A stretch of DNA of 64,000 bases from Rhizoctonia solani (taxonomy: Eukaryota; Basidiomycota; Agaricomycetes; Cantharellales; Ceratobasidiaceae): the NCBI RefSeq assembly GCF_016906535.1, contig NC_057382.1:62001-126000 (forward strand). Reading direction: 5' to 3'. Both the position numbers and the translations under genes were made by a program. Positions 1 through 10,168 of the stretch are shown here, piece by piece (position 1 is the stretch's first letter; the number at the start of each line of letters is the position of its first letter). Under the pieces are notes generated by a model. That model did not search any database and was not told the origin of the DNA. It was given only the letters and a program-made list of their open reading frames with translations.

Positions 1-2
1 AA

Positions 3-2921
3 AACAGAGAGAAACTTGCTTTCAGATGTCACAACGGCCATTGGCAACCTACCAAACTACTCTTTGGATATAGGAATGGACCAGCAGAGTTCCAGCGTGT
101 CATGAATAGGATACTTTCAAGATTTCTATGGCAATTTGCCCTAGTATATATTGATGACATAGTGATCTATAGTGTTAAGTTTGAAGACCATTGCAATCAC
201 TTAGATCAAGTCTTAGGAGCTATTGAAGAAGCTGAAATCACCCTATCTCCAAAGAAATGTCACATTGGATACCAATCACTACTATTGCTAGGACAGAAGG
301 TATCAAGATTAGGTCTATCAACCCACAAGGAAAAAGTTGATGCTATCTTAGAGTTGGAACCCCCTAAAAATGTTCCTACCTTACAGACTTTCCTAGGGAT
401 GATGACTTATTTCTCTAGCTATATTCCCTTCTACTCATGGATTGTAGCGCCTTTGTTCAAGCTTCTCAAGAAAGGAACAGCTTGGTCTTGGGAGGAAAAG
501 GAACAACAAGCGTTTGAACTTGCTAAAGAGGCCCTTGCATCTGCTCCAGTAATGGCTTATCCTATTATTGGAAAACCATACAGATTATATACAGATGCAT
601 GCAACTATGGCCTTGGAGGAATATTACAGCAAGTCCAATCCATCAAGATAAAAGACCTAAAGGGGACAAAGGCATACAAGTACTTAAGGGGGGAATATGA
701 CAAAGGAAACCCAGTTCCCAGAATGACAATTCCTGCTTCCAAGCAGAGAGACAACGTGACTGGGGGGGATACATGGGATAAGCAAGACTTTGAAGAAACA
801 ACTGTACAAGTGGAGCGAGTCATTGCTTATTGGTCAAGGATTCTAAAAGAAGCAGAAAGAAACTACTCCCCAACAGAGCGCAAAGCATTAGCCCTCAAGG
901 AAGCACTTGTGAAATTTCAGGTATACTTGGAAGGAGCTGAATTTGTTGCTATCACAGATCACGCCGCTCTCACTTGGAGCAAGACTTACAATAATGTCAA
1001 CAGAAGACTCATGACATGGGGCTTAGTATTCTCAGCCTACCCAGGAATGCAAATTGTGCACCGCGCAGGAAGAGTACATGACAATGCAGATCCTATCTCA
1101 AGACTTAGGAGGAGAACCCCATATCATACCAGCCCTCTGGCAGATCAATCAACTCCACTCAAGCTCAATATGGAGGAAGACCCATTAAGAAACCTCTACA
1201 AGGAGATAAATGAACGTTTTGAAGAGAAACTTCTTAGAGTTGCAAGCGCATTCACCCAGAGTTACAAAATTGGAAATAGCCAGAAGCCCATCAAGAAGTG
1301 GATACCCACACCGGCAGAAGCTATATCTTATCAAACAACTACCTCATACTCTGTGGAAATATCAATAAACTCAGAAGAAATCACAAGGTTCATAGAAGCA
1401 TACAAGAAGGACTCCCATTTCAAGCAAGTAATGGAAGAATTCAAGTTGCACCACAATCCACTCAATCCACCCTTCCATCAATACCAGATAGGAGATAATG
1501 GATTGATCTACTTTATAGATTCCCAGGAAAAGTATCGGCTATGTGTACCTAGGGATCTACAAGTAGATATTTTGAAAGAAAATCATGATAACCTCAATCA
1601 AGGAGCACATGCCGGTTATGCTAAGACATATCATCGAATTGCTTCTGTTTACTATTGGCCTAAGATGGCTAGAAGCATTCAGAAGTATGTACACACTTGT
1701 GATATCTGTCAGAAAGCAGGACATCGACGGCATGGACCCAGAGGATTCCTTCAACCTTTACCTATTCCACAGCAACCCTTTGAAGTAGTATCAATGGACT
1801 TCATCATGGATCTTCCACCAAGTAACAACTACAACGCTATCCTAGTTATTGTGGACAAACTAACTAAGTATGGACATTTCATCCCATGTACTACTCAGAT
1901 AGATGAAGTACAAACAGCGCAACTGTTCCATGATCACATATGGTGTCACTATGGTTTACCTTGGCAAGTAATCACTGATAGAGATGCTAGATGGACAGGA
2001 GCCTTTTGGGGTCACTTAGTTAGTATGTTAGGAATTTGGCAAGCACTCACCACTGCACATCATCCTCAGAGTGATGGACAAACAGAGATACTTAATCAAA
2101 CTACAGAAGTGGCTATTAGAGTATTCACTAACCCAGCCAAGGACAATTGGAGTAAGCTTCTATCAGGATTTGCGCACTCATACAATACAAGTGTGCATAC
2201 ATCCACACAACAGACACCAGCCTTCCTACTCCGCGGATTCCAGCCTCTAACATCAGCCAACTTACTGGCTCTCACTTCTGAGAACATTCCAAGACCAGCC
2301 CAAGAAAGTCAAACAGCTGAAGAATTCAAGGAATCCATGGAATTAGCACGATCACTAGCTAAGGACGCTCTCAAAGTAGCTCAGAATTATCAACAGAAAT
2401 ACTATAATTCTGACAAGACACATGTTACCTTTGAGCCAGGAGATTTAGTCTTAATCAATCCCCATTCCTTAAACTTACTCAAACATCAGTCAGGGAAAGG
2501 GAATAAGCTAAATATGCGTTATGAAGGACCATTTGAAGTTATGGAAAGCATATCACCAGTAGCATATAGGATAAGATTACCTGCTAGCTATCGCATACAC
2601 CCAATCATTAACATAGCCCACTTGGAATCTTACAAGGCATCACCCCCAGAGTTTGGAAGCCGACCCACTCAGAATATACCTAGAGAAGACTTCCAACAGA
2701 TGCCTGAATATGAGGTGGAAAGGATAGTAGAAGAAAGGACAATAAAGAAAGGCAACAAGAGAATCAGGCAGTACAAAATCCGTTGGCTTGGGTACAGCTC
2801 AGAACATGATAGATGGAGGACAGAGAAAGAATTAAGGAATGCTCCAGAAGTAATCAAAGAATGGAAGCAAACCTCTGGCTCCACTATCCATCCCAATCAC
2901 AAGAAGAAGAAGGAGTTCTAA
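3..2921 (+). CDS. pol: Ty3/gypsy pol polyprotein, C-terminal part (RT, RNase H, integrase, chromodomain)
   Basis: The frame is open from base 3, so the Met at 102 is internal and the true start is upstream. Numbered from that Met, the RT catalytic motif YIDD is near residues 16-19. RNase H starts near 163 (YTDACNYGLGG) and carries an unusual insert of about 60 residues before the ERNYSPTERKAL segment. The integrase HHCC zinc finger lies around 500-535 (CDIC), and the DDE core has its Asp in SMDFI (about 565), Asp in TDRDARW (about 625) and Glu in DGQTEIL (about 653). A chromodomain (EYEVERIV...IRWLGY) sits near 868-925. All these catalytic residues are present. The product would copy element RNA and insert the cDNA, with the chromodomain steering it to modified histones by family analogy. 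Confidence 0.92.
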   Translation, partial: NREKLAFRCHNGHWQPTKLLFGYRNGPAEFQRVMNRILSRFLWQFALVYIDDIVIYSVKFEDHCNHLDQVLGAIEEAEITLSPKKCHIGYQSLLLLGQKVSRLGLSTHKEKVDAILELEPPKNVPTLQTFLGMMTYFSSYIPFYSWIVAPLFKLLKKGTAWSWEEKEQQAFELAKEALASAPVMAYPIIGKPYRLYTDACNYGLGGILQQVQSIKIKDLKGTKAYKYLRGEYDKGNPVPRMTIPASKQRDNVTGGDTWDKQDFEETTVQVERVIAYWSRILKEAERNYSPTERKALALKEALVKFQVYLEGAEFVAITDHAALTWSKTYNNVNRRLMTWGLVFSAYPGMQIVHRAGRVHDNADPISRLRRRTPYHTSPLADQSTPLKLNMEEDPLRNLYKEINERFEEKLLRVASAFTQSYKIGNSQKPIKKWIPTPAEAISYQTTTSYSVEISINSEEITRFIEAYKKDSHFKQVMEEFKLHHNPLNPPFHQYQIGDNGLIYFIDSQEKYRLCVPRDLQVDILKENHDNLNQGAHAGYAKTYHRIASVYYWPKMARSIQKYVHTCDICQKAGHRRHGPRGFLQPLPIPQQPFEVVSMDFIMDLPPSNNYNAILVIVDKLTKYGHFIPCTTQIDEVQTAQLFHDHIWCHYGLPWQVITDRDARWTGAFWGHLVSMLGIWQALTTAHHPQSDGQTEILNQTTEVAIRVFTNPAKDNWSKLLSGFAHSYNTSVHTSTQQTPAFLLRGFQPLTSANLLALTSENIPRPAQESQTAEEFKESMELARSLAKDALKVAQNYQQKYYNSDKTHVTFEPGDLVLINPHSLNLLKHQSGKGNKLNMRYEGPFEVMESISPVAYRIRLPASYRIHPIINIAHLESYKASPPEFGSRPTQNIPREDFQQMPEYEVERIVEERTIKKGNKRIRQYKIRWLGYSSEHDRWRTEKELRNAPEVIKEWKQTSGSTIHPNHKKKKEF

Positions 2922-3121
2922 GCTCCACATGGCTTCTTCCATGTACCACAGGTGTAACTAAACCGGTCATATCCTCCAAGATAGGAAATAACAACATACT
3001 CAACGTTTGAAGCACTAAGTCAAACCTATCTTATGGAGGATGAATTTTGTATAAATGCTCTCATTCAACTCTCCCAATTGTCATCCCAATCATATTCAAT
3101 TGCCCACACACTAAATCTACT

Positions 3122-4493
3122 ATGTCTTTCTCCCAAGATTATTATTGCTACCCCATCTTCACCTCCTACAGGAATGACGTGCCCCTCACTCCTGAGCTAG
3201 GTATCATTGAAGCTAGTCATGTCCGCGATTTATACTATGTCTATGCTAATCGCCACAATGACCACTACTCCCCATACTCTGAGAATCACCCAGACCCCTT
3301 AGAACGTCGTATTCATGCCATGCCTGACATTGAGGTCTTCCTTATGGATGATGATCATCCCCCTCAATGGTTCCTAGGTGTCGACCTCACTCACGCGTTG
3401 CATGGGGCCTACACCCATGCACTTTGTGTCTTTGGCGAAGCTGTCCAACCTGCTGGATGGAATCGTCGCGAGCCCTGGGCAAATTACGACTACGCAACTG
3501 AGCTCGTCAAGATTGGCTTTCCATACATCCCGCGTCCCATTTGTTTCAAGGAGGACGTCTACCACTTCCCCGCCGATTCCTTCCACGAGCTCCAGCAACA
3601 AGTACATCACAACAACTTCTACGCGATTTGCCTCAATGCTCTGTCAATTATTATCACTGCTACTAAACAGATGGAGTATAGTAACATAGCCCATGTTGGG
3701 TATATTCGCGGCTCCCCCGCCTGCGTTTCGGCGCATCGTTTTTGGTGCCGTTTACATGGTCACCCAGTAGTCGAACACTCCGAAGACGATCTGTCTGACG
3801 CAGGTAAGATTGGTAGTATAACGCAACATAATCGTACTCAGCTCACCAGGGTATCAATTGCAGGATTCCCTGTCAACAGATACGACGGCGACAACGAAGC
3901 ACTGGGACCAATTACTCCGCCGCCTGAGAACGTTCCGCCGCCCCAGTTGGTGGATTTTGCGGAAGTCCCCTTCGACTACGCCGCCTGGGGACTTCCCCTT
4001 CGACTACGCCGCCTGGGGACTTCCCCCTCGAGAATCTTCCGAACAACCCGAAACGGCTTACCTGGGTTACCAGAACGGCAACTTGTTTACGGCTCCGGAA
4101 TACGCCCCGTTGCACGCCGCCAACGAAGCAGGCGAATTCCCTGCTCCAGAATACGCCCACGGCCACGAGCTCGACATCGCTGCTCTCACGCAGCAACTCT
4201 CTTTGGTTGCCGTCGCGCAGAGCGTCGAATCCGTCTCCCCCGGGTTCGGTAACGACTTCGTCGCTTCTGTTTGGGAGTGGCCGGGAGAACCAAACCCCGT
4301 CGTCGACTTGGGACCACCTGAATGGCCCACCGTACCGCAGCAACATACGCCGCCGTTCTCGTGGGAAGACCACTGGCACGAGGTTCACGCTCGCGACCTA
4401 GAGCTAGGTGACAACCAGGACATCCACATCGGCGGAGGGCTCGAAATCGACTCGGAGCATATCATTCGCCCTCTCCCCGTCGTCACTAACTGA
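3122..4493 (+). pseudogene. Third ORF of retrotransposon A, frameshifted by a 28-bp tandem duplication
   Basis: An ORF starts at ATG 3122 (MSFSQ), about 200 bp after pol, with a TATA-like tataaat just upstream (about 3048). It reads to about 4010 in one frame. The sequence from about 4000 to the stop at 4493 is continuous protein in another frame (rich in Pro, Trp, Glu, ending LPVVTN). The break falls exactly on two perfect 28-bp copies; 28 is not a multiple of 3, so one copy would give a single ORF of about 450 codons. I do not recognise the product: it has no signal peptide, no membrane helix and no known motif, so I do not call it env-like. Other copies may carry the intact version. Confidence 0.6.
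3967..4022 (+). repeat. Perfect 28-bp tandem duplication
   Basis: Units 3967-3994 and 3995-4022 are identical, beginning CCCCTTCGAC and ending GGGGACTT, followed by CCCC again. It causes the frameshift in the third ORF of retrotransposon A. Confidence 0.95.
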
Positions 4494-4945
4494 GCTAACC
4501 ATGTGCCATGCCTGTATATACTACAACTCAACGTTCTCCGCGTCTCAATTCCTGTAATCTGCGATCATTAATACCTTACTCGCGAATCTGATTGTTTTGA
4601 CTCGTCTAAATAATCGTCGCTAAGAATTCAACCCTTATTCGTGTGAACGTCCCACCACACTTAGTATCAATCGATAGCCACGATTCGATAGATATCGATA
4701 GCATTTTTAACCAAGTCAAAAGCCTCGGATTTGACCTCGCAATAATTACAACAAGTAAATACCTTGCACCAGTTGAAGACTCAGAGCGGGTGACTAAGCC
4801 TTAAGCGCCCATGGCTCCGACACCTTAAGACTTAGCAATAAAATTAAGGAATTTAATTCCAATTTCAAGGGGTATAATCAATTAGCATCAAACCTTTAAT
4901 TAGGAAGCCATCTCTGGATAGGATAAGTCCAGATTGGGGGGGATA
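4494..4945 (+). other. Non-coding stretch between third ORF and 3' LTR of element A
   Basis: No ORF is supported. The stretch ends in a purine-rich run with seven G (about 4934-4945) directly before TG, as expected for a polypurine tract priming plus-strand DNA. Confidence 0.5.
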
Positions 4946-5250
4946 TGTTATGGATATGACATTTCTTCTTTAATCTGTACTTATTTTATTAATTACACTA
5001 GTAATCTCACAGTAAATAAATGAGATAAAGATGCGAACTAAGGTTTTCAAGGTCCCTCTATCCAATAGTGACCTTTACAAAACCTACAAAGCTCAGGAAT
5101 ACCCTTAATATGCAATGCCTTTTGCATATATGCTGTTTTCTCACTCATTTAAATATATATAAATTCAGCTGAGTAGATAAACAGTAACAAGTAATATTTC
5201 TCTTGTTTGTAGTATTTATTATTCAAGATTCTATCTTGTGGCTACACACA
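4946..5250 (+). repeat. Putative 3' LTR of retrotransposon A
   Basis: It starts TGTTATGGATATGACA directly after the polypurine tract and ends near GGCTACACACA (5241-5250). A TATA-like run (tttaaatatatataaa, about 5150) fits a U3 promoter. The partner LTR is outside the window, so the 3' edge is a guess. Confidence 0.55.
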
Positions 5251-6491
5251 GAAATATTCAGGGTCCCCCCTGTCGCATAGGCAAGTGCTCCGGCGCTTAA
5301 TCAGCCCTTAAGCGCCGACGCACTAAATGCGCCTTTTCTCCATCACCCGGGCATCCCACACTGCCGAATTGCTTGCGCTTAGGTGCGCATGTTTGTGCGC
5401 TCCAGGACGCTGGGTCAAACTCCCAAAACGGACAACATTTGGTAGAGTTATGCCCCATTTACTGTAAGTACCCAATGCAGAGGTATCCTACCTTTGGGAC
5501 TGTTTACTCCAAGGATGAAACACTTAGCCTTGGGACATCTAAGGACCCACACAGGCAAATACTGCCTTGGGGCAAACATTGCCTTGGGGCAAATATTAGG
5601 ATCTGTTGTTTGTTTACTATGTACCAAGGTATTGGCTCCCTCAAGTGTTTCAGTTGCCACATGTACCTCCTGTACCCCCTCTTGGTATCAATCATGTATA
5701 TACTTGTTTGTGCGCCTTCTCAGGGTATAAAAGGACCCTGTGAAGACGCTTCTAATGCATCCATTTATCCACTCTTATATATTGACATATACACACAAGC
5801 CTTTAACAGCTTATCTGCGCATTTACTTTAGTGATTGACTCACTGTAAATAGCATAGGAGGTTATTTGGCGCACTAAGACCATAGGCCAGTCCCAACAGA
5901 CACAGGGTAACCTATTAGTGTACTTACTGCGACCCTGTGCCCCTTGACTGTCACAGTTGTTGAGTTCAACATTGAGTATAGTGCGACGATACTGTAAGGA
6001 TTGTTGTGATTGAGTGATAGTGTTTCAATCCACCATACCCCTTATATTGTAGATAGCTTTATCTACAATATCTCATAAATCCTAGATATATTTTAGGTAA
6101 ACCCCATAAGTCTTAAGTCTTACTTAAGCATATATAAGTCCTATACTTATTAGGCCAATCCTATAAATCCTGTACATTAGTCAGGTAACCCTCTTACTTA
6201 AGGTACTATCCTAGAGACCTTAAGTATACATACCCTTGGTCACTTAGGCTTAAGTAACATTGGTCTAAGGTACTATACATAACCAACCACCTGCACTTCA
6301 TAGTTGCTAGACTATTTGTTAGGAGTTGTTATTCCTGATAACCTAGCCTATATTGTGCATATATTCTGTGCATATATTCTGATTCTTAATACTAGTTCTT
6401 AGTTATTCCCATATACATTTTGTATATAGTAATTCTTTCTTACTCCTGTACTTACACAACTCTTAACACCGGATTTGAGCGACACCGGCAA
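5251..6491. other. Gene-free repeat-rich stretch, possibly LTR-like or the edge of a DNA element
   Basis: A GC-rich start (5270-5420) is full of gcgc/gcgctt motifs. A 17-bp tandem pair beginning TGCCTTGGGGCAAA lies at 5563-5579 and 5580-5596, and a TATA-like tataaaagg is near 5725. From about 6050 to 6430 the sequence is AT-rich with many cttaag/taagtctta motifs and a short direct repeat of GTGCATATATTCT (about 6355-6381). A 152-codon ORF here (5373-5831) has no recognisable protein features. It could be a decayed LTR or the subterminal region of the Tnp2 element that follows; I could not find paired ends. Confidence 0.35.
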
Positions 6492-7340
6492 ATGGTCATA
6501 TCTGTAAGTTTATCAGCCATTTTTAGAGTAAGGACTTACTGTTACAATAGAGCCACGCCCTCAAATCCATGCTCAATTTATGCGCCTTAAATTGAGCAAA
6601 TGATGCCGGCGAGCTTGTAGCAAAGTTCGACAACGCTGGCAAGGCTGTCTGGTTTGTTAACGGGATTCTCGTCCCGCATTTTGATCGTGGGTTCGACAAA
6701 GAGTGGGTAAAATGGGGGACGAGCGCCATAGATGTGATACGCGACCAGAGCCGCTGGGACCCTTCCAACATTGAGTACTTGGAGTCTGTGACCGATGCCA
6801 AATGGAGAGTTGTTGTTAAAAATGGGGTCTATGCGACGATGTTTCGTGTTTGGAAGAAGTACCAGGGAGATGCAGGCAAAGGGCGGGAGTGGTTGGATAA
6901 ACGCAGGATGTTGAACAGACGTCAATCCCGGAAGGATGCGGTGAGTACCAAGCTTTTTCCATTGAGTAATTATACTTACGCTCGTGGCAGAAAGCTAAAA
7001 GTTGCATGGCAGCGCTCAAAGGATTGGGACTTGAAGTCGGGGGATTCAAATTTACCGGCGACCCCGGTTTTCAATCGTCCGAATATTCAGACCCGGACGA
7101 TCAGAGCCGCCGTGTTGTTCAGGAACCCGAGTACCGAATCGCAAAGGTTAGTAACAAGTAACTATTTAGGGTTTGAGTTACAAACACTAACCTTTGCTCA
7201 GCTTGTCCAATTTTTGGGGGCGCTTGATATTGCATACAAAGACAACAAGAAACAATGCGGAAATCAAAAGGTCACGCGCCGGGATTTTGATAAGGTCAAT
7301 AACAATGTACCTAAGCTCAAGAAGGGGAAGATACCGGCTT

Positions 7341-7786
7341 TGTCATGACCTTCATTGGCATGACATGATTTTTTACTATTTTCTACCTTTTTTCCGAGAT
7401 AGTTTCCTTTTTTGGTATATATTTATGACTCATCAAGATCACGTGACATATTTGATATATGATGTGAAATTGTAAATGACTCACTGTTTTGTATTGTTGT
7501 TTTTGATGTGGCTCCTCTCATGTATTTAAACAAGGTCAAGTCACCGCTAAACAGCAAGACTTGACCTCTTCGTCAATTCATCCTAAGCTTACCCTTACCC
7601 ATTGCCCAGGCCCCTAGTTGGCCATAAGTGCACTTTACTACAAAACCCTTAACCCAGGCCTCGTTGCCCTCTACCCATACCATACCCCTTGGGCCTTCGT
7701 CGCCCCTCTTTGTCTCATAGTCCATTGGTGATAGGGCCACGGACTTTAAACCTACTTGTATCATAGGTCCGAGCTTAGTCGTGACA
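7341..7786 (+). repeat. 5' LTR of retrotransposon B
   Basis: 446 bp, TGTCATGAC at the start and GTCGTGACA at the end as short imperfect inverted repeats. It is identical to the 3' LTR except at 7571 (C here, T at 13850; the trinucleotide is TCG here and TTG there). Confidence 0.97.
7523..7567 (+). promoter_or_regulatory. LTR promoter: TATA-like box and inferred transcript start of element B
   Basis: TATTTAAA at 7523-7530 lies about 25 bp before AGCAAGACTTGACCT (7553-7567). The latter is the inferred RNA 5' end because its complement forms the primer site after the LTR. AGGTCAAGTC just upstream can also pair with GACTTGACCT, forming a hairpin around the start site. Confidence 0.5.
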
Positions 7787-7788
7787 CT

Positions 7789-7801
7789 AGGTCAAGTCTT
7801 G
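7789..7801 (+). promoter_or_regulatory. Self-priming primer-binding site of element B
   Basis: AGGTCAAGTCTTG lies two bases after the 5' LTR. It is the exact reverse complement of CAAGACTTGACCT at 7555-7567 in the LTR, right where transcription should start. This is the Tf1/sushi-type arrangement, in which the RNA 5' end folds back and primes minus-strand synthesis instead of a tRNA. Confidence 0.7.
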
Positions 7802-8139
7802 TTACTCGTACTCTTGTCGACAAACGAGAACTGCGCTTAGATAAGCACCAAAGCCTGAAACGGCATCACATCGTAGCCCCTGTGTAATAATCAAAGACAG
7901 GAATACGAGTGCCAGTAAGGTTGCGGGATAGCCCTTTGCCAGCAATCGTCCGCATACCAGGGTGTCTGCACCTTTAGTCATACGCTGTTAGTCAGCCAAA
8001 CCTCCGCTTACTAAAAACCTGACTAATCATCACGCTTGTACACAGCTGTTGATATTAGAAAAGGATAGTTTAACGCTAGTGGGAAAGCAAACAGTTAGTA
8101 GTTAGCACTATAAATCCGTTATTACCTATCTGATCGAGT

Positions 8140-8661
8140 ACCAATTTATATTGGGAACGCACTCTAGTGTTCGACTTTTTAGATCTCATCCTCTTTGCCA
8201 TCTTTTGGCCCTACTCCTTCGTCACCCGCTACCTCTACCTTGAAAAAACCATCAACGATATCAATCACATCCTAGTCGGTCGCATTAATAATCTCGAAGA
8301 ACACATTGCTTGTATTGAGGAACCAGGGCTAGTCCAAACAATAGCCCATATCAAACACCACAAGTCTTTTGCCGAGCGCCTTAATAATATATACAAGGCA
8401 GATCTTCAAGAGCAAAAAAACCTCATTGCCAATCTCGAATCCCATAATTGAGATCTAGCTCTCACAATTGAAGAGCAAGAAAGGCGCATTGAGGAAAAGG
8501 ACCGACTATTGGTGGAAAAGGAGCTAGAGCTAGATAACTTCCACTGTTCTATTCAGGATATCACCCAAGACGGGAAGGGTCGAATCCACTATTACAAAGA
8601 ATATGAGTTTTTTGCAGTCTCATATGACAATGCCTGGCTTGGGCGCAATAGGAGAGACTAA
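8140..8661 (+). pseudogene. Coiled-coil ORF upstream of gag in element B, interrupted by TGA
   Basis: The open frame runs from about 8134 to TAA 8659-8661, broken once by TGA at 8449-8451 (AAT TGA GAT). The translation is Leu/Glu/Lys/Asn-rich with heptad-like spacing (residues such as ERLNNIYKADLQEQKNLIANLE and IEEQERRIEEKDRLLVEKE), suggesting a coiled coil after a hydrophobic start (FLDLILFAIFW). No ATG opens it; the earliest usable start is GTG at 8167. It overlaps the first 59 bases of gag in another frame. It could be an extra element ORF, or the 5' part of a longer gag reached by frameshifting or splicing. Its function is unknown. Confidence 0.45.
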
Positions 8662-10168
8662 TTTGTCTTCTTCTCAAGTTCAATCAGGATGGTCCGCTCC
8701 ATCCTCTTGTACACATACTCCTGCTCCTGCGGCTGAGCCGCCACATGTATATTCCCCCATGTCTTTTAGCCAGATGTCAGATTGTGAAGTACTTGATATG
8801 GTTGCTCAAAATATGATTATCTTAAAAAAAGAGTTCTCGCAATTACAAGGCGCCTATGAGGCACAACATGATCAAATAGCATTGTTAAGGGCAGAACTTG
8901 AGGAACATTGCGATCAATCGCAAAATCAACACATATTCTATTCCACCCAAATCCAAGGAGCGGCCGCTTCCATTCAGGCTGTGCAAGACCAGCTACTTCA
9001 CAATTCCACTACTTGTCCCACGGCTCCTCCCCCACCTCCACCTTCTGGCACAGCCACCTCCACCAATCCCCCAATTGCTCCTGCGTCTTCCAATTTGGAT
9101 TTGAAATTTGCTAAACCCAATAAGTTCAATGGCAAGAAAGAGGACGCCCTCAATTTCATTATTGCCTGCCAGGCCTATATAAGAGCGAAAGGAGCAAATA
9201 GATCCCACGAGGAGAAAATATTGTGGGTAACATCATATTTTGAAGGTGCAGCAGAAGATTGGGTTCGCCCCTATAAAGAAAGGAAGGTTTTCAGGGGAGA
9301 AGCAGTCCCATTATTGGAGGATATTGACGTATTCTGGGCAGAATTCACTAAGCATTATGTGGACACTAATCGCGATGAGAAGTACCGTCAAAAATGGAAT
9401 AATTTGCGGCAGAAAGCATCGGTTCAGGAATACACCCAAGAATTCCAACAATACTCCGTGTCCCTGGGTTACAGCGACGAGACACTGCGCAATAAGTACT
9501 ATGATGGCCTCCAAAACAATATTAAGGACATCATGCTTTCAACTATGTTCCAATGGCGCCGCGCTACTGCCCAACAAGTCTATGATAAGGCAGAGGAGAT
9601 CGCAAACCATATCGAATCTACACGCTTATCTCATCCTTCTGTCTCCACAGTCCGCGCCCCTGCTAATGCCGCCCCCACTACCACTTCCACTCCCCCTTCC
9701 ACCCGCACTCGTCTCAACGTGGGAGACAATGTCTATATGATTGACCCAACCACTCGCCGCGCCAAGAAAGGCGCTATTACTTCAATTGTTTGTACTACTT
9801 CTGGCAATATGCCCAATGTTAGGTGGAATGGGGAAACAAAGGACACAATGATTCCTTTCCCATCTCTTAAAAAAGACGAACGCCCCACCGCTGCTGCCCC
9901 AGTCAAGACCATCATTGCTCCTACCCCTGTCCTGGCCTCAAACTCCAAAGGCCCAGGCCCCATGGATCTTGATGGAAGAGGATTTTCAAACCTCACTTGC
10001 CATGTATGCGGTGGAAAAGGTCACTTTGCACGCAATTGCCCTTCCAAGCCCATGTCGGGACATGTGGCTAATGTTGAATGGTCTTGGGAAAGACCTAAAG
10101 AGGAAAATAGGATTGAAGTTGTCTCTGATGAGGAAGAGTTGGGAAAAGGAAAAGCCAAGGCCAACTAA
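8603..10168 (+). CDS. gag: Gag capsid/nucleocapsid protein of retrotransposon B
   Basis: A 521-codon ORF from ATG 8603. A Pro/Ala-rich N-terminal region is followed by a capsid-type domain (about residues 165-290: KFNGKKEDALNFI, YFEGAAEDWVRP, VQEYTQEFQQY). A second Pro/Thr-rich linker precedes a CCHC zinc knuckle near 467-480 (CHVCGGKGHFARNC, spacing C-x2-C-x4-H-x4-C) that would bind element RNA. The ORF is intact although pol is not. Its end overlaps the open pol frame, with a slippery heptamer about 20 bases before the stop codon. Confidence 0.92.
   Translation: MSFLQSHMTMPGLGAIGETNLSSSQVQSGWSAPSSCTHTPAPAAEPPHVYSPMSFSQMSDCEVLDMVAQNMIILKKEFSQLQGAYEAQHDQIALLRAELEEHCDQSQNQHIFYSTQIQGAAASIQAVQDQLLHNSTTCPTAPPPPPPSGTATSTNPPIAPASSNLDLKFAKPNKFNGKKEDALNFIIACQAYIRAKGANRSHEEKILWVTSYFEGAAEDWVRPYKERKVFRGEAVPLLEDIDVFWAEFTKHYVDTNRDEKYRQKWNNLRQKASVQEYTQEFQQYSVSLGYSDETLRNKYYDGLQNNIKDIMLSTMFQWRRATAQQVYDKAEEIANHIESTRLSHPSVSTVRAPANAAPTTTSTPPSTRTRLNVGDNVYMIDPTTRRAKKGAITSIVCTTSGNMPNVRWNGETKDTMIPFPSLKKDERPTAAAPVKTIIAPTPVLASNSKGPGPMDLDGRGFSNLTCHVCGGKGHFARNCPSKPMSGHVANVEWSWERPKEENRIEVVSDEEELGKGKAKAN
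10141..10147 (+). promoter_or_regulatory. Putative -1 ribosomal frameshift site gag/pol (GGGAAAA)
   Basis: GGGAAAA is in the X-XXY-YYZ phase of the gag frame (codons TTG GGA AAA). A -1 shift there enters the pol frame with no stop before the protease. The gag stop follows at 10166-10168. I did not fold the downstream RNA for a stem or pseudoknot. Confidence 0.55.

Larger units (their letters stand above)
1..5250 (+). mobile_element. Ty3/gypsy chromovirus-type LTR retrotransposon A (5' part outside window)
   Basis: The window opens inside the reverse transcriptase of this element and runs through RNase H, integrase, chromodomain, a third ORF, a polypurine tract (about 4934-4945, seven G) and a putative 3' LTR. 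The 5' LTR, gag, protease and most of RT lie upstream, so age and target duplication cannot be read. The pol part has no stops, unlike retrotransposon B further on. The RT-RNaseH-integrase order is diagnostic of Ty3/gypsy, and the C-terminal chromodomain places it among chromoviruses. Confidence 0.9.

Noticed and set aside
5373..5831. 152-codon ORF
   Set aside because: It lies in repeat-rich non-coding DNA with a tandem 17-bp duplication; no domain, no splice partners.
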